DNA of 64,000 nt. It comes from Saccopteryx bilineata (taxonomy: Eukaryota > Chordata > Mammalia > Chiroptera > Emballonuridae). This document shows, piece after piece, positions 47,722 to 58,312 of the stretch. Within the stretch, counting starts at the first letter, position 1. Every line of letters begins with the position of its first letter. The position numbers and the translations under genes are program-made. Where the stretch lies: NCBI RefSeq assembly GCF_036850765.1, contig NC_089493.1, positions 128,656,239-128,720,238 on the forward strand. The letters run 5' to 3'. The notes under the pieces were generated by a model that was not told where the DNA came from, ran no database searches, and saw only the letters and a program-made list of their open reading frames with translations.

Positions 47722-48039
47722 GATCCAGTGTTCGAACCTTCACTCCATTTTATTTTCTGGTGGAGCCAGTGAATACACTGTCAGTTAGAGGCTCTTCTGT
47801 TGTATTAAACTGTTCAGCACATTCTGAGCCTTCTCCAAAAATCGAATGGAAAAAAGATGGAACGTTCTTAAACTTAGTATCAGATGACCGACGCCAGCTT
47901 CTCCCAGATGGATCTTTATTTATTAGTAACGTGGTGCATTCCAAACACAATAAACCAGATGAAGGTTATTACCAGTGCGTGGCCACTGTCGAGAGTCTTG
48001 GAACTATTGTCAGCAGGACAGCCAAGCTCACAGTAGCAG
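47722..48039 (+). CDS. NEO1: Neogenin exon 2: first Ig domain
   Basis: This 318-base exon encodes 105 full codons plus split codons at both ends (phase 1 in, phase 1 out). It opens [16 protein letters not shown] and contains a full I-set/C2-type Ig domain: first Cys at 47811-47813, core Trp at 47847-47849, and DEGYYQC ending in the second Cys at 47976-47978. NCS overlapping the first Cys is a potential N-glycosylation sequon. It closes TAKLTVA plus a split Gly. The acceptor is a long T-rich tract with gtag; the donor is a perfect GTAAGT. The sequence matches vertebrate neogenin and not its paralogue DCC, which differs through most of this domain. Neogenin is a single-pass receptor for netrins and repulsive guidance molecules, acting in axon guidance, adhesion and BMP/iron signalling; the four N-terminal Ig domains form a horseshoe-like unit in the DCC family. 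No stop or frameshift is present. Confidence 0.97.
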
Positions 48040-48122
48040 GTAAGTTTTATTAATGGATTTATTTGTATTTTCAAAGTTTTATAAAAAGTAAACCTTGATA
48101 AAAGGCAGTATTTATCCTAGAC

Positions 48123-48466
48123 CAGTCGTAGTCAACCTGGTCCCTATCGCCCACTAGTGGGCCTTCCAGCTTTCATGGTGGGTGGTAGCGGAGCAACCAA
48201 AGTGTAAATAAAAGATAGATTTAACTATAGTAAGTTGTTTTATAAAGATTTATTCTGCCAAACAGCAAAAATCTGACATAAAGTACTTGGTAAGTAATTA
48301 TTATATGCTTTAACTTGCTCTAACTCTGCTTTATAAATTTTATAAAGTAAAGTTACTTCCCTACTTTATAAATCACCATTACTGTGGAACCAGTGAGCAG
48401 TTAGAAAATTTTACTACTAATAGAGATACAAAAGTGGGTGGTAGGTATAAAAAGGTTGACTACCTG
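48123..48466. mobile_element. hAT MITE with perfect 8-bp TSD
   Basis: Termini cagtcgtagtcaacctgg and aaaggttgactacctg. Perfect TSD tcctagac at 48115-48122 and 48467-48474. It lies only 83 bases downstream of NEO1 exon 2. 344 bp, no transposase. Confidence 0.93.
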
Positions 48467-48524
48467 TCCTAGACTTTTCATTGAACTGGTCACAGTAGAT
48501 AACACTCCTTTACCTCGTTTGTTT

Positions 48525-48829
48525 GTTTGTTTGTTTATATTTTTTAGTGAAAGGAGGGGAGGCAGAGAGACAGACCTCCACATGCGCCCCGACCAGGACC
48601 CACTTGGCATGCCCACTAGGGGGTGATGCTGTGCCCATCTGGGACTGTTGCTCCATTGGTCAGCAATAGAGCGAGCGATTCTTTTAGTGTCTGAGGCAGA
48701 GGCCATGGAGCCATCCTCAACGCTTGAGACCAGATGATTGCTCCTCCTGTGTGCCCTGACCTGGAATTGAACCCAGGACATCCACACACCGGGCTGACAC
48801 ACTACCACTGAGCCAACCAGCCAGGGCCC
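48525..48829 (-). mobile_element. tRNA-derived SINE, family B, internally deleted
   Basis: Reverse family B with (GTTT)n tail at 48517-48536 and the head complement gagccaaccagccagggcc. About 60-70 bases of the middle (the gagagaga/leader section) are missing. CTCF-like variant ccactagggggtg at 48613-48625. Confidence 0.85.
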
Positions 48830-49204
48830 ATTTAACTCATTTAGTACCAGTTGATCATGTGCCATGTAGGATGTGCCCTACATGAGGCACTATAAACTAG
48901 AACAGTTTCCTACCTTCTGATTTGGGATGGCTTAAGGTTGGAACCAATTTTTTTTCTTTCTAACTTGGAAATGACAGAGAAAGTTATGTCACTTTAGTTG
49001 TAAGCTTTATGCTATATAAATTATATGTCAATAAAACTTGGGGGAAAAAGAAATGGCCAAGTTGCCATTCTAAAGACTGTTGGGGTATAGTTCTTTGGTT
49101 GCAAATAATAGAAACAGATTCTGGCCCGTCAAATAAGAAGAGGAATTTTTGAAAGAACATTAAGTACATAGCTCATAAAATTAAGTATGAAAGGTCTTTT
49201 TCTC
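48830..49204. other. Intronic sequence, nothing recognised
   Basis: No repeat or exon could be named. Confidence 0.35.
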
Positions 49205-49219
49205 TGGGCTCATTTTTCT

Positions 49220-49430
49220 TTTTTTTCTTTTTTTAAAAAAATTATTTATTCATTTTTAGAGAGGAGAGAGAGAGGGAGAGAGAGAGACAGAGACAGAGAG
49301 AGAGAAGGGGGGAGGAGCTGGAAGCATCAACTCCCATATGTGCCTTGACCAGGCAAATCCAGGGTTTTGAACCGGCGACCTCAGCATTTCCAGGTCCACG
49401 CTTTATCCACTGCGCCACCACAGGTCAGGC
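49220..49430 (-). mobile_element. tRNA-derived SINE, family C
   Basis: Perfect 15-bp TSD tgggctcatttttct at 49205-49219 and 49431-49445. (GA)-rich centre; head complement tgcgccaccacaggtcaggc. Confidence 0.92.
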
Positions 49431-49445
49431 TGGGCTCATTTTTCT

Positions 49446-49824
49446 ACAGCAGGAAATTTTGTGTGCTGCTGGGTGATACCCTGACTGTGTGTGTTTTGAG
49501 CTCAGAGGTGGGGACTTGGGTGGTCTGAATATGGAAATTGTTAGTCCTTTCTTGCAGCCCCTTCCCACCCACTCTCTTTTCTTTCTAGTCTTCTAGAGTC
49601 CTGGAGTCCTCTCGAGGCAGCAGGACAGGCTGGCCTCTGCTGTGAGTGCAGGAAGTGGCAGCATTTCCTGCCTCTGTTTAAGTAACTAGCTCTTCAATCT
49701 GCTTTCCCTGTTCAGAAACTTTTTGAAATTTCTGTCTGCTGACTCCCCATATGTTGTGGGTTTATGCTTTTTAAAAATTACTCATTTTCATGAACCCTAA
49801 GGAGGATAATAACTAGAAAAAATA
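49446..49824. other. Intronic sequence, nothing recognised
   Basis: No repeat or exon could be named. Confidence 0.35.
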
Positions 49825-49832
49825 GAACTAAC

Positions 49833-50087
49833 TTTTTTTTTTCTTTTTGATAGACAGGAAGGGGGGGAAGAGATGAGAAGCAACAACTTGTAGTTGCAAT
49901 ATTTTAGTTCATTGATAGCTTTCCATACGTGCCTTGACGGTGTGAGGGGAGGATGGCTCAAGCTGAGCCAGCGACCCTGTGCTCAAGCCAATGACCCTGC
50001 GCTCAAGCTGGCAACCTCAGGGTTTTAAACCTGGGTCCTCAGCATCCCAGGTCAACACTCTATCTACTGTGCCACCACTGGTCAGGC
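49833..50087 (-). mobile_element. tRNA-derived SINE, family A (short, diverged)
   Basis: It keeps gatgagaagcaac, gctttccatacgtgccttgac and the head complement gtgccaccactggtcaggc, but is shorter than other copies. Flanks aactaactt / aattaactt are a weak TSD. Confidence 0.75.
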
Positions 50088-50338
50088 AAATTAACTTGGT
50101 TTTATTCCAGATTCCTGTTCTTTCCTTTGTTAGTTTATTTCCTTTTTTCCTAATTTTGTAGTTTCTGAAAAGTGGATAATTTGTTAATTTTATCTTTATT
50201 TCTAAAAAAATCCCCTTGAAACAAAAAATAAAAAATTTGTAGCTGGAAACCTGTATGTCACTCACATATGGACTAATTAACCATCATGAAACTAGAAGAC
50301 CTGTAGTTGTTTCCCATAACTGAATATGTTGGTTAGTT

Positions 50339-50711
50339 GTTTTTGTTGTTGTTGTTTTTTCATTTTTCCAAAGCTGGAGACGGGGAGGCAGTCAGACAGA
50401 CTCCCATATGCACTCGACCGGGATCCACCCAGCATGCCCACCAGGGGGCGATGCTCTGCCCCTCTGGAGCGTTGCTCTGTTGCATCCAGAGCCATCCTAG
50501 CGCCTGAGGCAGAGGCCACAGAGCCATCCTCAGTGCCTGGGCCATCTTTGCTCCAGTGGAGCCTTGGCTGCAGGAGAGGAAGAGAGAGACAGAGAGGAAG
50601 GAGAGGGGGAGGGGTGGAGAAGCAGATGGGTGCTTCTCCTGGCTGGGAATCAAACCCGGGACTCCTGCACACCAGGCCGATGCTCTACCACTGAGCCAAC
50701 CGGCCAGGGCC
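50339..50711 (-). mobile_element. Young tRNA-derived SINE, family B
   Basis: Perfect 12-bp TSD tgttggttagtt at 50327-50338 and 50712-50723. A perfect CTCF-like core lies at 50438-50450. Frames over 120 residues here are SINE artefacts. Confidence 0.95.
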
Positions 50712-50779
50712 TGTTGGTTAGTTTTTAAAGAAACATACTGTTTTATTCTGAGCATGTCAGAGTCACTTTTTAGACCTTA

Positions 50780-51060
50780 TTGTTAATAATAATAGCTATA
50801 TTTGTTGAGTATTTATGTGCCGGGGGTATGCTATCCATGAATTATTTACGCATTGAATTAGGCAAGTGTTTAACTTATTTAACAACGCTATGAGGCCCAT
50901 TACTAATCTTTTTACTGATAAAGAAGTTGAGAGACTTGCTACCATCACATGGTCGAATGCAGTGGTGCCATTGAGATTCGGATGCAGATGTGTGACCCAG
51001 ACCTCATGCTCTCCACCACCACGTTCTGTGGCGTGTGGAGAGCATTTAGGACTGCAGCTT
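50780..51060 (-). repeat. MIR, antisense
   Basis: Ordered MIR reverse text: aataataatagctatatttgttgagtatttatgtgcc, aacaacgctatgaggccca, gagacttgctaccatcacatgg. Confidence 0.75.
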
Positions 51061-51089
51061 TTAGCCAGTATTTTATTGTGAAGCAATTT

Positions 51090-52165
51090 CAAACTTAGGG
51101 AATTGTTGAAAGAACGAAACAGAGGAATCCCATTATAGTCCTCACTTAGGTTACCTGATTAAGATTTGACCGCCTCTGCCTTATTCTACGGCCACATGCA
51201 CACCTTCAAATACACAGGAACTATTAATAAATTGCAAATGTTACTCCTACTTAAATACTTCCCTGTATATTTTTTTTAAAAATGACATTCTCCTAAATAA
51301 CCATCTTCAATTTCAGGTATCATTTAATCCATAGATCAGGGGTCAGGAACCTTTTTGGCTGAGAGAGCCATGAACACCACATATTTTAAAATGTAATTCC
51401 ATGAGAGCCATACAACGACCTGTGTACATTACATATTATCCAATAAAAATTTGGTGTTGTCCTGGAGGACAGCTGTGATTGGTTCCAGCCACCCGCACCC
51501 ATGAATGTGAGCGGTAGGAGATGAATGGATTATAATACATGAGAATGTTTTATATTTTTAACTTTTTTATTATTATTATTATTAAAGATTTGTCTGTGAG
51601 CCAGATGCAGTCATCAAAAGAGCCACATCTGGCTCGCGAGCCATAGGTTCCCGACCCCTGCCATAGATAATCGTTGGATTTCACTGGTTATTTCAATTGG
51701 TCTTAAGAGCAAAAAACAAAACGCAGAAATTTATCCCTTCTCCCCTTCCTTTCTGGTCCAGGATTACATGTTTTACTTAGTAGTTGTCAGTCTCAAACGA
51801 TTCTTCTTTTTCCTTGTCTCACTCTGGGTTTTCTGAGTCTCCACTCTAAATAGATTCAGGTTTTGGGGGGAGGGCGGGGGGATATCATAGTGACGCTTTG
51901 TTCTTAGTGCACCATGTCAGGACGCATGTGATGTTCTGTTCCGTTAAAAGTTTATTGTTAGTTAAGGTGGTCTGTGTTATGTTTTTCTATAGTTACTAAG
52001 TATTTTTTGTACTTCTGTTAATTTGGGGAAGAGACACTTTAATGATCTATAAATATGCTATTGCTCATCAACATTTACCTACTGTTTTTAGCATCCATTC
52101 ATGATTCATTGTCCCAGATTTAGCTGGAGGACATTCCCTTCAGTCTGATTTTGGTGTCCTTTGAT
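51090..52165. mobile_element. Old L1 non-coding fragment split by a hAT element
   Basis: The text ggttacctgattaagatttgaccgcc, cttccctgtatattttttttaaaaatgacattctcctaaataacc and, after the hAT, gattacatgttttacttagtagttgtcagtctc resembles old L1M 3' sequence. Orientation not determined. Confidence 0.5.
51337..51660. mobile_element. hAT MITE with perfect 8-bp TSD
   Basis: Termini caggggtcaggaacc and ggttcccgacccctg. Perfect TSD ccatagat at 51329-51336 and 51661-51668. It contains the gagagccat / gagccacatctggctcgcgagcc text common to mammalian hAT MITEs. Confidence 0.93.
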
Positions 52166-53531
52166 TCATCTCTGTGTTTCTTTGGGTACTTCCTTCCTTT
52201 CTGTCACAAGACATTCTAATCTCATCTTGTACTTTCCCTGTTACAGTTCTAGAATCAGCCATTTTCCCAAGGAGCAGTGGTCTCCTTGTAGTGGAGATTG
52301 GCGTTTAGAAATAAAGATTGAGTCACCATATCCACTCATCGCCATTGGAGTGACATTGATTCTGGACTCTCTGAATATATGACTGTATATGAAACGTATA
52401 TATATTTCACACATAGACATATACATTTACATCTATAGACACATCTTTTTTAATTTATTTTTATTTTTAATTAATTTTTACTAATTTTAATTTATTGTGT
52501 TTACATGGATTCAAGTGTACCACTGAATATAACACCCTCACTCCCAACCCCCATGTCCCTATTTATACTTGCCCCACTCCCTCTAACTTCTTCCCCCTTT
52601 CCTTCTGGGATTTGCTGTCCTGTTATCTGTATCTCTGTGTTATGTATATATAATTTCTCTGATCCCATCCCCTCATCCCTCTTCCTTCTGACAGCTGTCC
52701 CTCTGCTCCCTGTGACCTCGCTCTGCCTCTATTCTGTCCCTCAATTCACTTTGTTCATTAGATGCCACATATAAGTGTGATCATGTGATGTTTGTCTTTC
52801 TCTGTCTGGCTTATTTCACTTAGCATAATAATACCCAGGTCCATCCATGCCATGGCAAAAGGTAAAATTTCCTTTTTTTATGATCACATAGTATTCCATT
52901 GTATATATGTACCACAGCTTTCTAATCCACTTGTCCACTGACGGACACTTGGGCTGTTTCTAGATCTTGGCTATTGTAAACAATGCTGCAGTAAACATGG
53001 GGGGGATTTCTTCTTTTGAATCAGTGATTTGGTGTTCTTACGATATATTCTTAAAAGTGGGATAGCTGGGTCAAAAGGCAGGTCCATTTTTAATTTTTTG
53101 AGGAAACTCCATACTGTTCTTCACAGAGGCTGCACCAGCCTGCATTCCCACCAGCAGTGCAGGAGGGTTCCCTTTTCTCCACACTCTCGCCAGCACTTAT
53201 TGTATGTTATTTTTGTTAATGAGCGCCACTCTGACAGGTGTGAGGTGGTTTCTCATTGTGGTTTTAATTTTCATTTCTCTGATGATTAGTGACGTTGAAC
53301 ACTTTTCATCTGCCTATTGGCCACCTGTATGTCCTCTTTGGAGAAGTGTCTATTCAGTCTTTTGCCCATTTTTTAATTGGAATGTTTACCTTCCTGGTAC
53401 TGAGTTTTAGAAGTTCTTTATAAATTTTGGTTATTAACCCCTTATCAGACATATTGGCAAGTATGTTCTCGCATTGTGTGCTGTCTTTTTATTTTGTTAC
53501 TGGTGTCTTTTGCTGTGCAAAAGCTTTTTAG

Positions 53532-53898
53532 GCCCTGGCCGGTTGGCTCAGTGGTAGAGTATGGGCCTGGCGTGTGGAAGTCCAGGTTCTGGTTCCTGTC
53601 CAGAGCACACAGGAGAAGCACCCATCTGCTTCTCTACCCTTCCCCCTCTCTTTTCTCTCTCTCTCCTCCCGTCCTACAGCCAAGGCTCCATTGGAGCAAA
53701 GTTGGCCCTGGCGCTGAGGATGGCTCCATGTCCTCCGCCTCAGGCAGTAGAATGGCTCCTGTTGCAATGGAGGAACACCTCAGATGGGCAGAGCATCACC
53801 CCCTAGTAGACTTGCCGGGTGGATCCCAGTCGGGCGCATACAGAAGTCTGTCTTTCTGCCTCCCCACTTACCACTTCAGGAAAATAAAAAATAATAAT
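53532..53898 (+). mobile_element. tRNA-derived SINE, family B, in L1
   Basis: Perfect 13-bp TSD aaaagctttttag at 53519-53531 and 53899-53911, splitting the L1 ORF2 text gctgtgcaaaagctttttagtttcat. The CTCF-like core is degraded (caccccctagtag). Confidence 0.95.
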
Positions 53899-54596
53899 AA
53901 AAGCTTTTTAGTTTCATATAATTCCATTTGTTCATCCTGTCCTTTATTTCACTTGCCAGTGGAGATAAATCTGCAAAAATATTGCTACAAGAGATAGCGG
54001 AGATTTTACTGCCTATGTTTTCTTTCAAGATATTTATGGTTTCGTAATTTACATTTAAATCTTTTATCCATTTTGAGTTTAGTTTTGTGAATGGTGGAAG
54101 TTGGTGGTGTAGTTTCATTTTTTTGCATGTACCTGTTCAATTTTCCCAACACCATTTGTTAAAGAGACTGTCTGTCTTTACTCCATTGTATGCTTTTACT
54201 TCCTTTGTCAAATATCAATTGACCATAAAGGCGTGGGTTTATTTCTGAGTACTCTGTTCTGTTCCATTGATCTATATGCCTGTTCTTATGCCAGTACCAA
54301 GCTGTTTTGAGTACAATGGACCTGTAGTATAACTTGGTATCAGGCAATGTGATACCTCTCACTTTATTCTTCTTTTTCAAAATTGCTGAGACTATTTGTA
54401 TTCTTTTTTGTTCCAGATAAATTTTTGGAATATTTGTTCTATATCTCTGAAGTATGCCATTGGCATTTTAATAGGAATCGCATTGAACATATAGATTGCT
54501 TTGGGTAATATAGAAATTTTAATGGTATTTATTCTTCCTATCTGTGAACACAATATATGCTTCCACTTGTTTGTACTGTGTCTTCCTTGATTTCTG

Positions 54597-54823
54597 TTTT
54601 GAAAGTTTTGTAATTTTTCGAGTACAAGTCTTTTACCTCCTTGGTTAAATTTACTCCTAGGTACTTTATTTATTTATTTTTTGTTGCAATAGTGAAGGGG
54701 ATTGTTTCCTTAATTTCTCTTTCAGACAGTTTATTGTTGGTGTATAAAAATGCCAGTGATTTCTGAATATTAATTTTATATCCTGCCTCCTTGCTGAATT
54801 CATTTATCAGGTCAGTAATTTTT
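54597..54823. repeat. Internal L1 duplication, copy 1
   Basis: The segment ttttgaaagttttgtaattt through catttatcaggtcagtaat occurs again at 55301-55524 with only about a dozen differences. This copy is in the normal L1 context. Confidence 0.9.
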
Positions 54824-55300
54824 TGACTAAGACTTTTGAGTTTTCTATATACAATATCATTTCATCTGCAAATAATGATAGTTTTACTTCTTTTCTAATT
54901 TGAATGCCTTTTATTTCTTCTTGTCTGATTGCTGTGGCTAGGATTTCCAGAACTATGTTGAATAAGAGTGGTGAAATGGGGCACCCCTGCCTTGTCCCTG
55001 TTCTTAAAAAGATTGCTTTTAATTTTTGCCATTGAGTATGATGTTGGCTGTGGGTTTGTCATAGATGGGTTTTATCATGTTGAAATATGTATTCCCACTT
55101 TGCTGACAGTTTTGATCATAAATGGGTGCTGGATTTTATCAAATGCTTTTTCTGCTTCTATTGATATTATCATGTGGTTTTTCTTTTTCTTTTGGTTTAT
55201 GTGATGATTCACATTTATTGATCTATGAATATTGTACCAGCCTTGCCTCCCCAAAATAGATCCCACTTGATCATGATGTATGATTTTTTTCATACATCTT

Positions 55301-55524
55301 TTTTGAAAGTTTTGTAATTTTTCAAGTACAAGTCTTTTACCTCCTTGTTTAAATTTACTCCTAGGAACTTTATTTTTTTTGTTGTTGGAATAGTGAAGGG
55401 GATTGTTTCCTTAATTTCTCTTTCAGACAGTTTATTTTTGGTGTATAAAAATGCCAGTGATGTCTGAATATTAATTTTATATCCTGCCACCTTGCCGAAT
55501 TCATTTATCAGGTCAGTAATTTTT
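55301..55524. repeat. Internal L1 duplication, copy 2 (misplaced)
   Basis: It is inserted between gatgtatgattttttt and tgctggatctgttttgct, which are adjacent in ordinary L1 ORF2. It therefore adds about 224 bases of duplicated RT-coding sequence in the same orientation. Confidence 0.88.
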
Positions 55525-55908
55525 GCTGGATCTGTTTTGCTAATATTTTGTTGAGAATTTTAGCATCTAAGTTCATCAGGGATATTGGCCCATAGTTTTC
55601 TTTCTTTGTACTGTCTTTTCCAGGTTTTGGAATGAGTATCATGCTTGCCTCATAAAAGGAGCTTGGAAGTCTTTCCTCCTCTTGAATTTTTTGAAATAAC
55701 TTGAGAAGGATAGGAGTTAGTTCTTCTTTTAATATTTGGTAAAATTCGCCTGTGAAGCCATCTGGTCCAGAACTTTTGTTTGCTGGGAGTTTTTGGATAA
55801 CTGTTTCAATTTCATTTGTTGTAATTGGTCTGTTTAGGTTCTCTGATTCTTCCAGATTGAGTTTTGGAAGATTATATGTTTATCGGAATTTATCCATTTC
55901 ACCTAGAT

Positions 55909-56059
55909 CAGAGGTCTCAAACTCGCGGCCCGCCCACCAATTTTGTGCGGCCCGCAGACTAATCAAACTTCGTGGATTAGTCTGCAGGCCAGTCTGCGGG
56001 CTGCACAAAATTGGTGGGCGGGCCGCATGCGGCCCGCGGGCCCGAGTTTGAGACCCCTG
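55909..56059. mobile_element. 151-bp near-palindromic GC-rich MITE (hAT-like)
   Basis: Inverted halves start caggtctcaaactcg-like and end cgagtttgagacccctg. The left half lacks two short blocks present in the right. Perfect 8-bp TSD acctagat at 55901-55908 and 56060-56067. It sits in the L1 RT region and is far more GC-rich than its surroundings. Confidence 0.93.
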
Positions 56060-57429
56060 ACCTAGATTGTCCAATTTTTTGGCATAAAGATCTTCATAGT
56101 ATTTTCTTACAATCCTTTGTATTTCTGTGGTATCAGTCGTTACTTCTCCACTTTCATTTCTAATTTTATTTATTTGAATCCTCTCTCCTTTTTCTTGGAG
56201 AGTCTGGTTGAAGGTTCATCAATCTTGTTTACCTTTTCAAATAACCAGCTCTTGGTTTTATTGATCTTCTGTATTTTTTTTTAGCCTTTATGTCATTTAT
56301 TTTCGTTCTGATATTTATTATTTTGTTCCTTCTACTTCCTCTGGGCTTTATTTGTTGATTTTTTTCTAGTTCTTTTAGATGCAGAGTTAAACTGTTTATT
56401 TGAGAATTTTTCTTGCTTCCTAAGGTATGCCTGAATTGTTATGAACTTCCCTCTCAGGACTGCTTTTGCTGTGTCCCTTAAATTTTGAGTTGTTGTATGT
56501 TGATTTTCATTTGTTTCAAGGAAATCTTTATTTCTTCCTTGATCTCGTTGTTAACTCATTCATTATTTAATAACATGCTATTTAACCTCCAAGTGTTTAA
56601 ATGTTTTTCAGTTTTTCTATTGTAGTTGATTTCTAGTTTCATACCATTGTGATCAGAGAAAATGCTTGATATGATTTCATTCTTAATTTCTTGAGACTCG
56701 TATTCTGTCCTAACATGTGGTCTATCCTAGAAAACGTACCATGAGCACTTGAAAAGAATGTATATTCTGGTTTGGGGTGAAAGGTTCTGAAAATATCAAT
56801 TAAATCCAGTTGATGTAGTGTGTCATTTAAGGCTGCTGTTTCATTGTTAATTTTCTCTCTGGATGATCTATACATTGATGTTAGTGGGGTATTAAAATCC
56901 CCTACTATTATAGTATTGCTGTTAATCTCATCCTTTATGTCCATCAAAATCTGGTTTGTATATTTAGGTGCTCCTATATTAGGCACATAAATATTTACAA
57001 TCGTTATATACTCTTGTTGGATTGCTCCCTTTATCATTATATAGTGACCTTCTTTATCCCTTATTATAGCCTTTGTTTTAAAGTCTATTTTGTTAGATAT
57101 AAGTACTGCTACCCCAGCTTTTTTTTTCATTTCCATTTGCGTGAAATACTTTTTTCCCACCTTTTACATTCAGTCTATATGTATCTTTTCTTTTGAGGTG
57201 GGTCTCTTGTAGACAGTATATGTACGGGTCCTGTTTTCTTATCCATGCAGCTACCCTATGTCTTTTGATTGGAGCAATTAATCCATCTACATTTAAGGTT
57301 ATTATTGACATGTACTTATTTATTGCCATTTTATTCTTTAAATCTACATTCCTCTTTTTCTTGACTTCTTTTATTTTATTTTTTTGCTCTTTTTATAGCA
57401 GGCTCCTTAAAATTTCTTAAAGTACTGGT

Positions 57430-57450
57430 TTGATTGTAATGAATTCCGTG

Positions 57451-57488
<38 letters not shown>

Positions 57489-58312
57489 GTCTGAGAAGTT
57501 TTTTATTTCTTCAATTTTAAATGATAGCCTTGCTGGATAAAGTAGTCTTGGTTGTAAGTTCTTGTTTTACATGAATTTGAATATTTCTTTCCAATCCCTT
57601 CTGGCCTCCAGTGTTTTGTTGAGAAGTTGAATGTCATCCTTATGGGGGCTCCTCAGTAGGTAATTAACTGCTTTTTCCCTTGCAGCTTTTAGTATTCTTT
57701 CTTTGTCTCTTAATTTTGGCATTTTAATTATGATTTGTCTTGGTGTGTGGACCTCCTTGGGTTCTTCTTTAATGGGACTCTGTGCTTCTCTAACTTGTGT
57801 GACTTTTTCCTTCATCAATTTAGGGAAATTTTCAGCTATGATTTCTTCAAACAGGTTCTCTATCCTTTGTTTATTCTCTTCTCTCTCAGGAACCCCTATT
57901 AATGCAGATATTGTTTCTCTTCATGTTGTCACAGAGCTCTCTTAGCGTTTTCTCAGTCTTTTTGTGCCTCTTTGTTTTGCTGCTCTAATTCTGTGTCTAC
58001 GGTTTATCTTGTCTTTCTAAATCGCTTATTTGATCGCCTGTTCATCCAGCCTGTTATTGATTTCTTCTAGTGCAGCCTTCATTTCTGATACTGTATTTGT
58101 CATTTCTGACTGGTTCTTTTTTATGATTTCACTTTCCTTTTTGATGCTTGCTCTCTCTTTATTTGGGTGCTCATTATGTCCTCCATTGTTGCTCTAAGAT
58201 CCTTGAGCATCCTAAAAATCATTGTTTTAAACTCTGCATCTGGTAGTTTGATTACTTCCATTTCATTTAGTTCTTTTTCTGGGGATTTCTCTTGCTGATT
58301 CATTTGGGTCAC
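57430..58312 (-). pseudogene. L1 ORF1 remnant
   Basis: The N-terminal piece starting at 58312 (MTQMNQQEKSPEKELNEMEV) and the C-terminal piece at 57818-57567 (with TPRQIIIKMPKLRDKERIL and ARRDWKEIFKFM) match the RNA-binding ORF1 protein. The middle has frameshifts. A run of 33 T (57455-57487) lies just past its end. Confidence 0.88.
57455..57487. repeat. Poly-T run (33 T)
   Basis: An uninterrupted T33 between L1 ORF2 start and ORF1 end, where other L1 copies have no such run. It may be a local expansion or assembly slippage. Confidence 0.9.

Larger units (their letters stand above)
52830..57329 (-). pseudogene. L1 ORF2 remnant (endonuclease and reverse transcriptase)
   Basis: The start MAINKYMSIITLNVDGL at 57329 and LQETH just after match the endonuclease active-site segments. 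A separate frame (57160-56639) holds IIVGDFNTPL and SRIDHMLG, the later catalytic Asp/Asn and Asp-His. The RT follows downstream in broken frames, further interrupted by the MITE, an internal duplication and a SINE. The two endonuclease pieces are in different frames, so no active protein can be made as it stands. Confidence 0.9.

Noticed and set aside
47722..48039. DCC as the identity of the Ig exons
   Set aside because: The DCC first Ig domain differs in most positions. The [18 protein letters not shown] and [11 protein letters not shown] text is that of neogenin.
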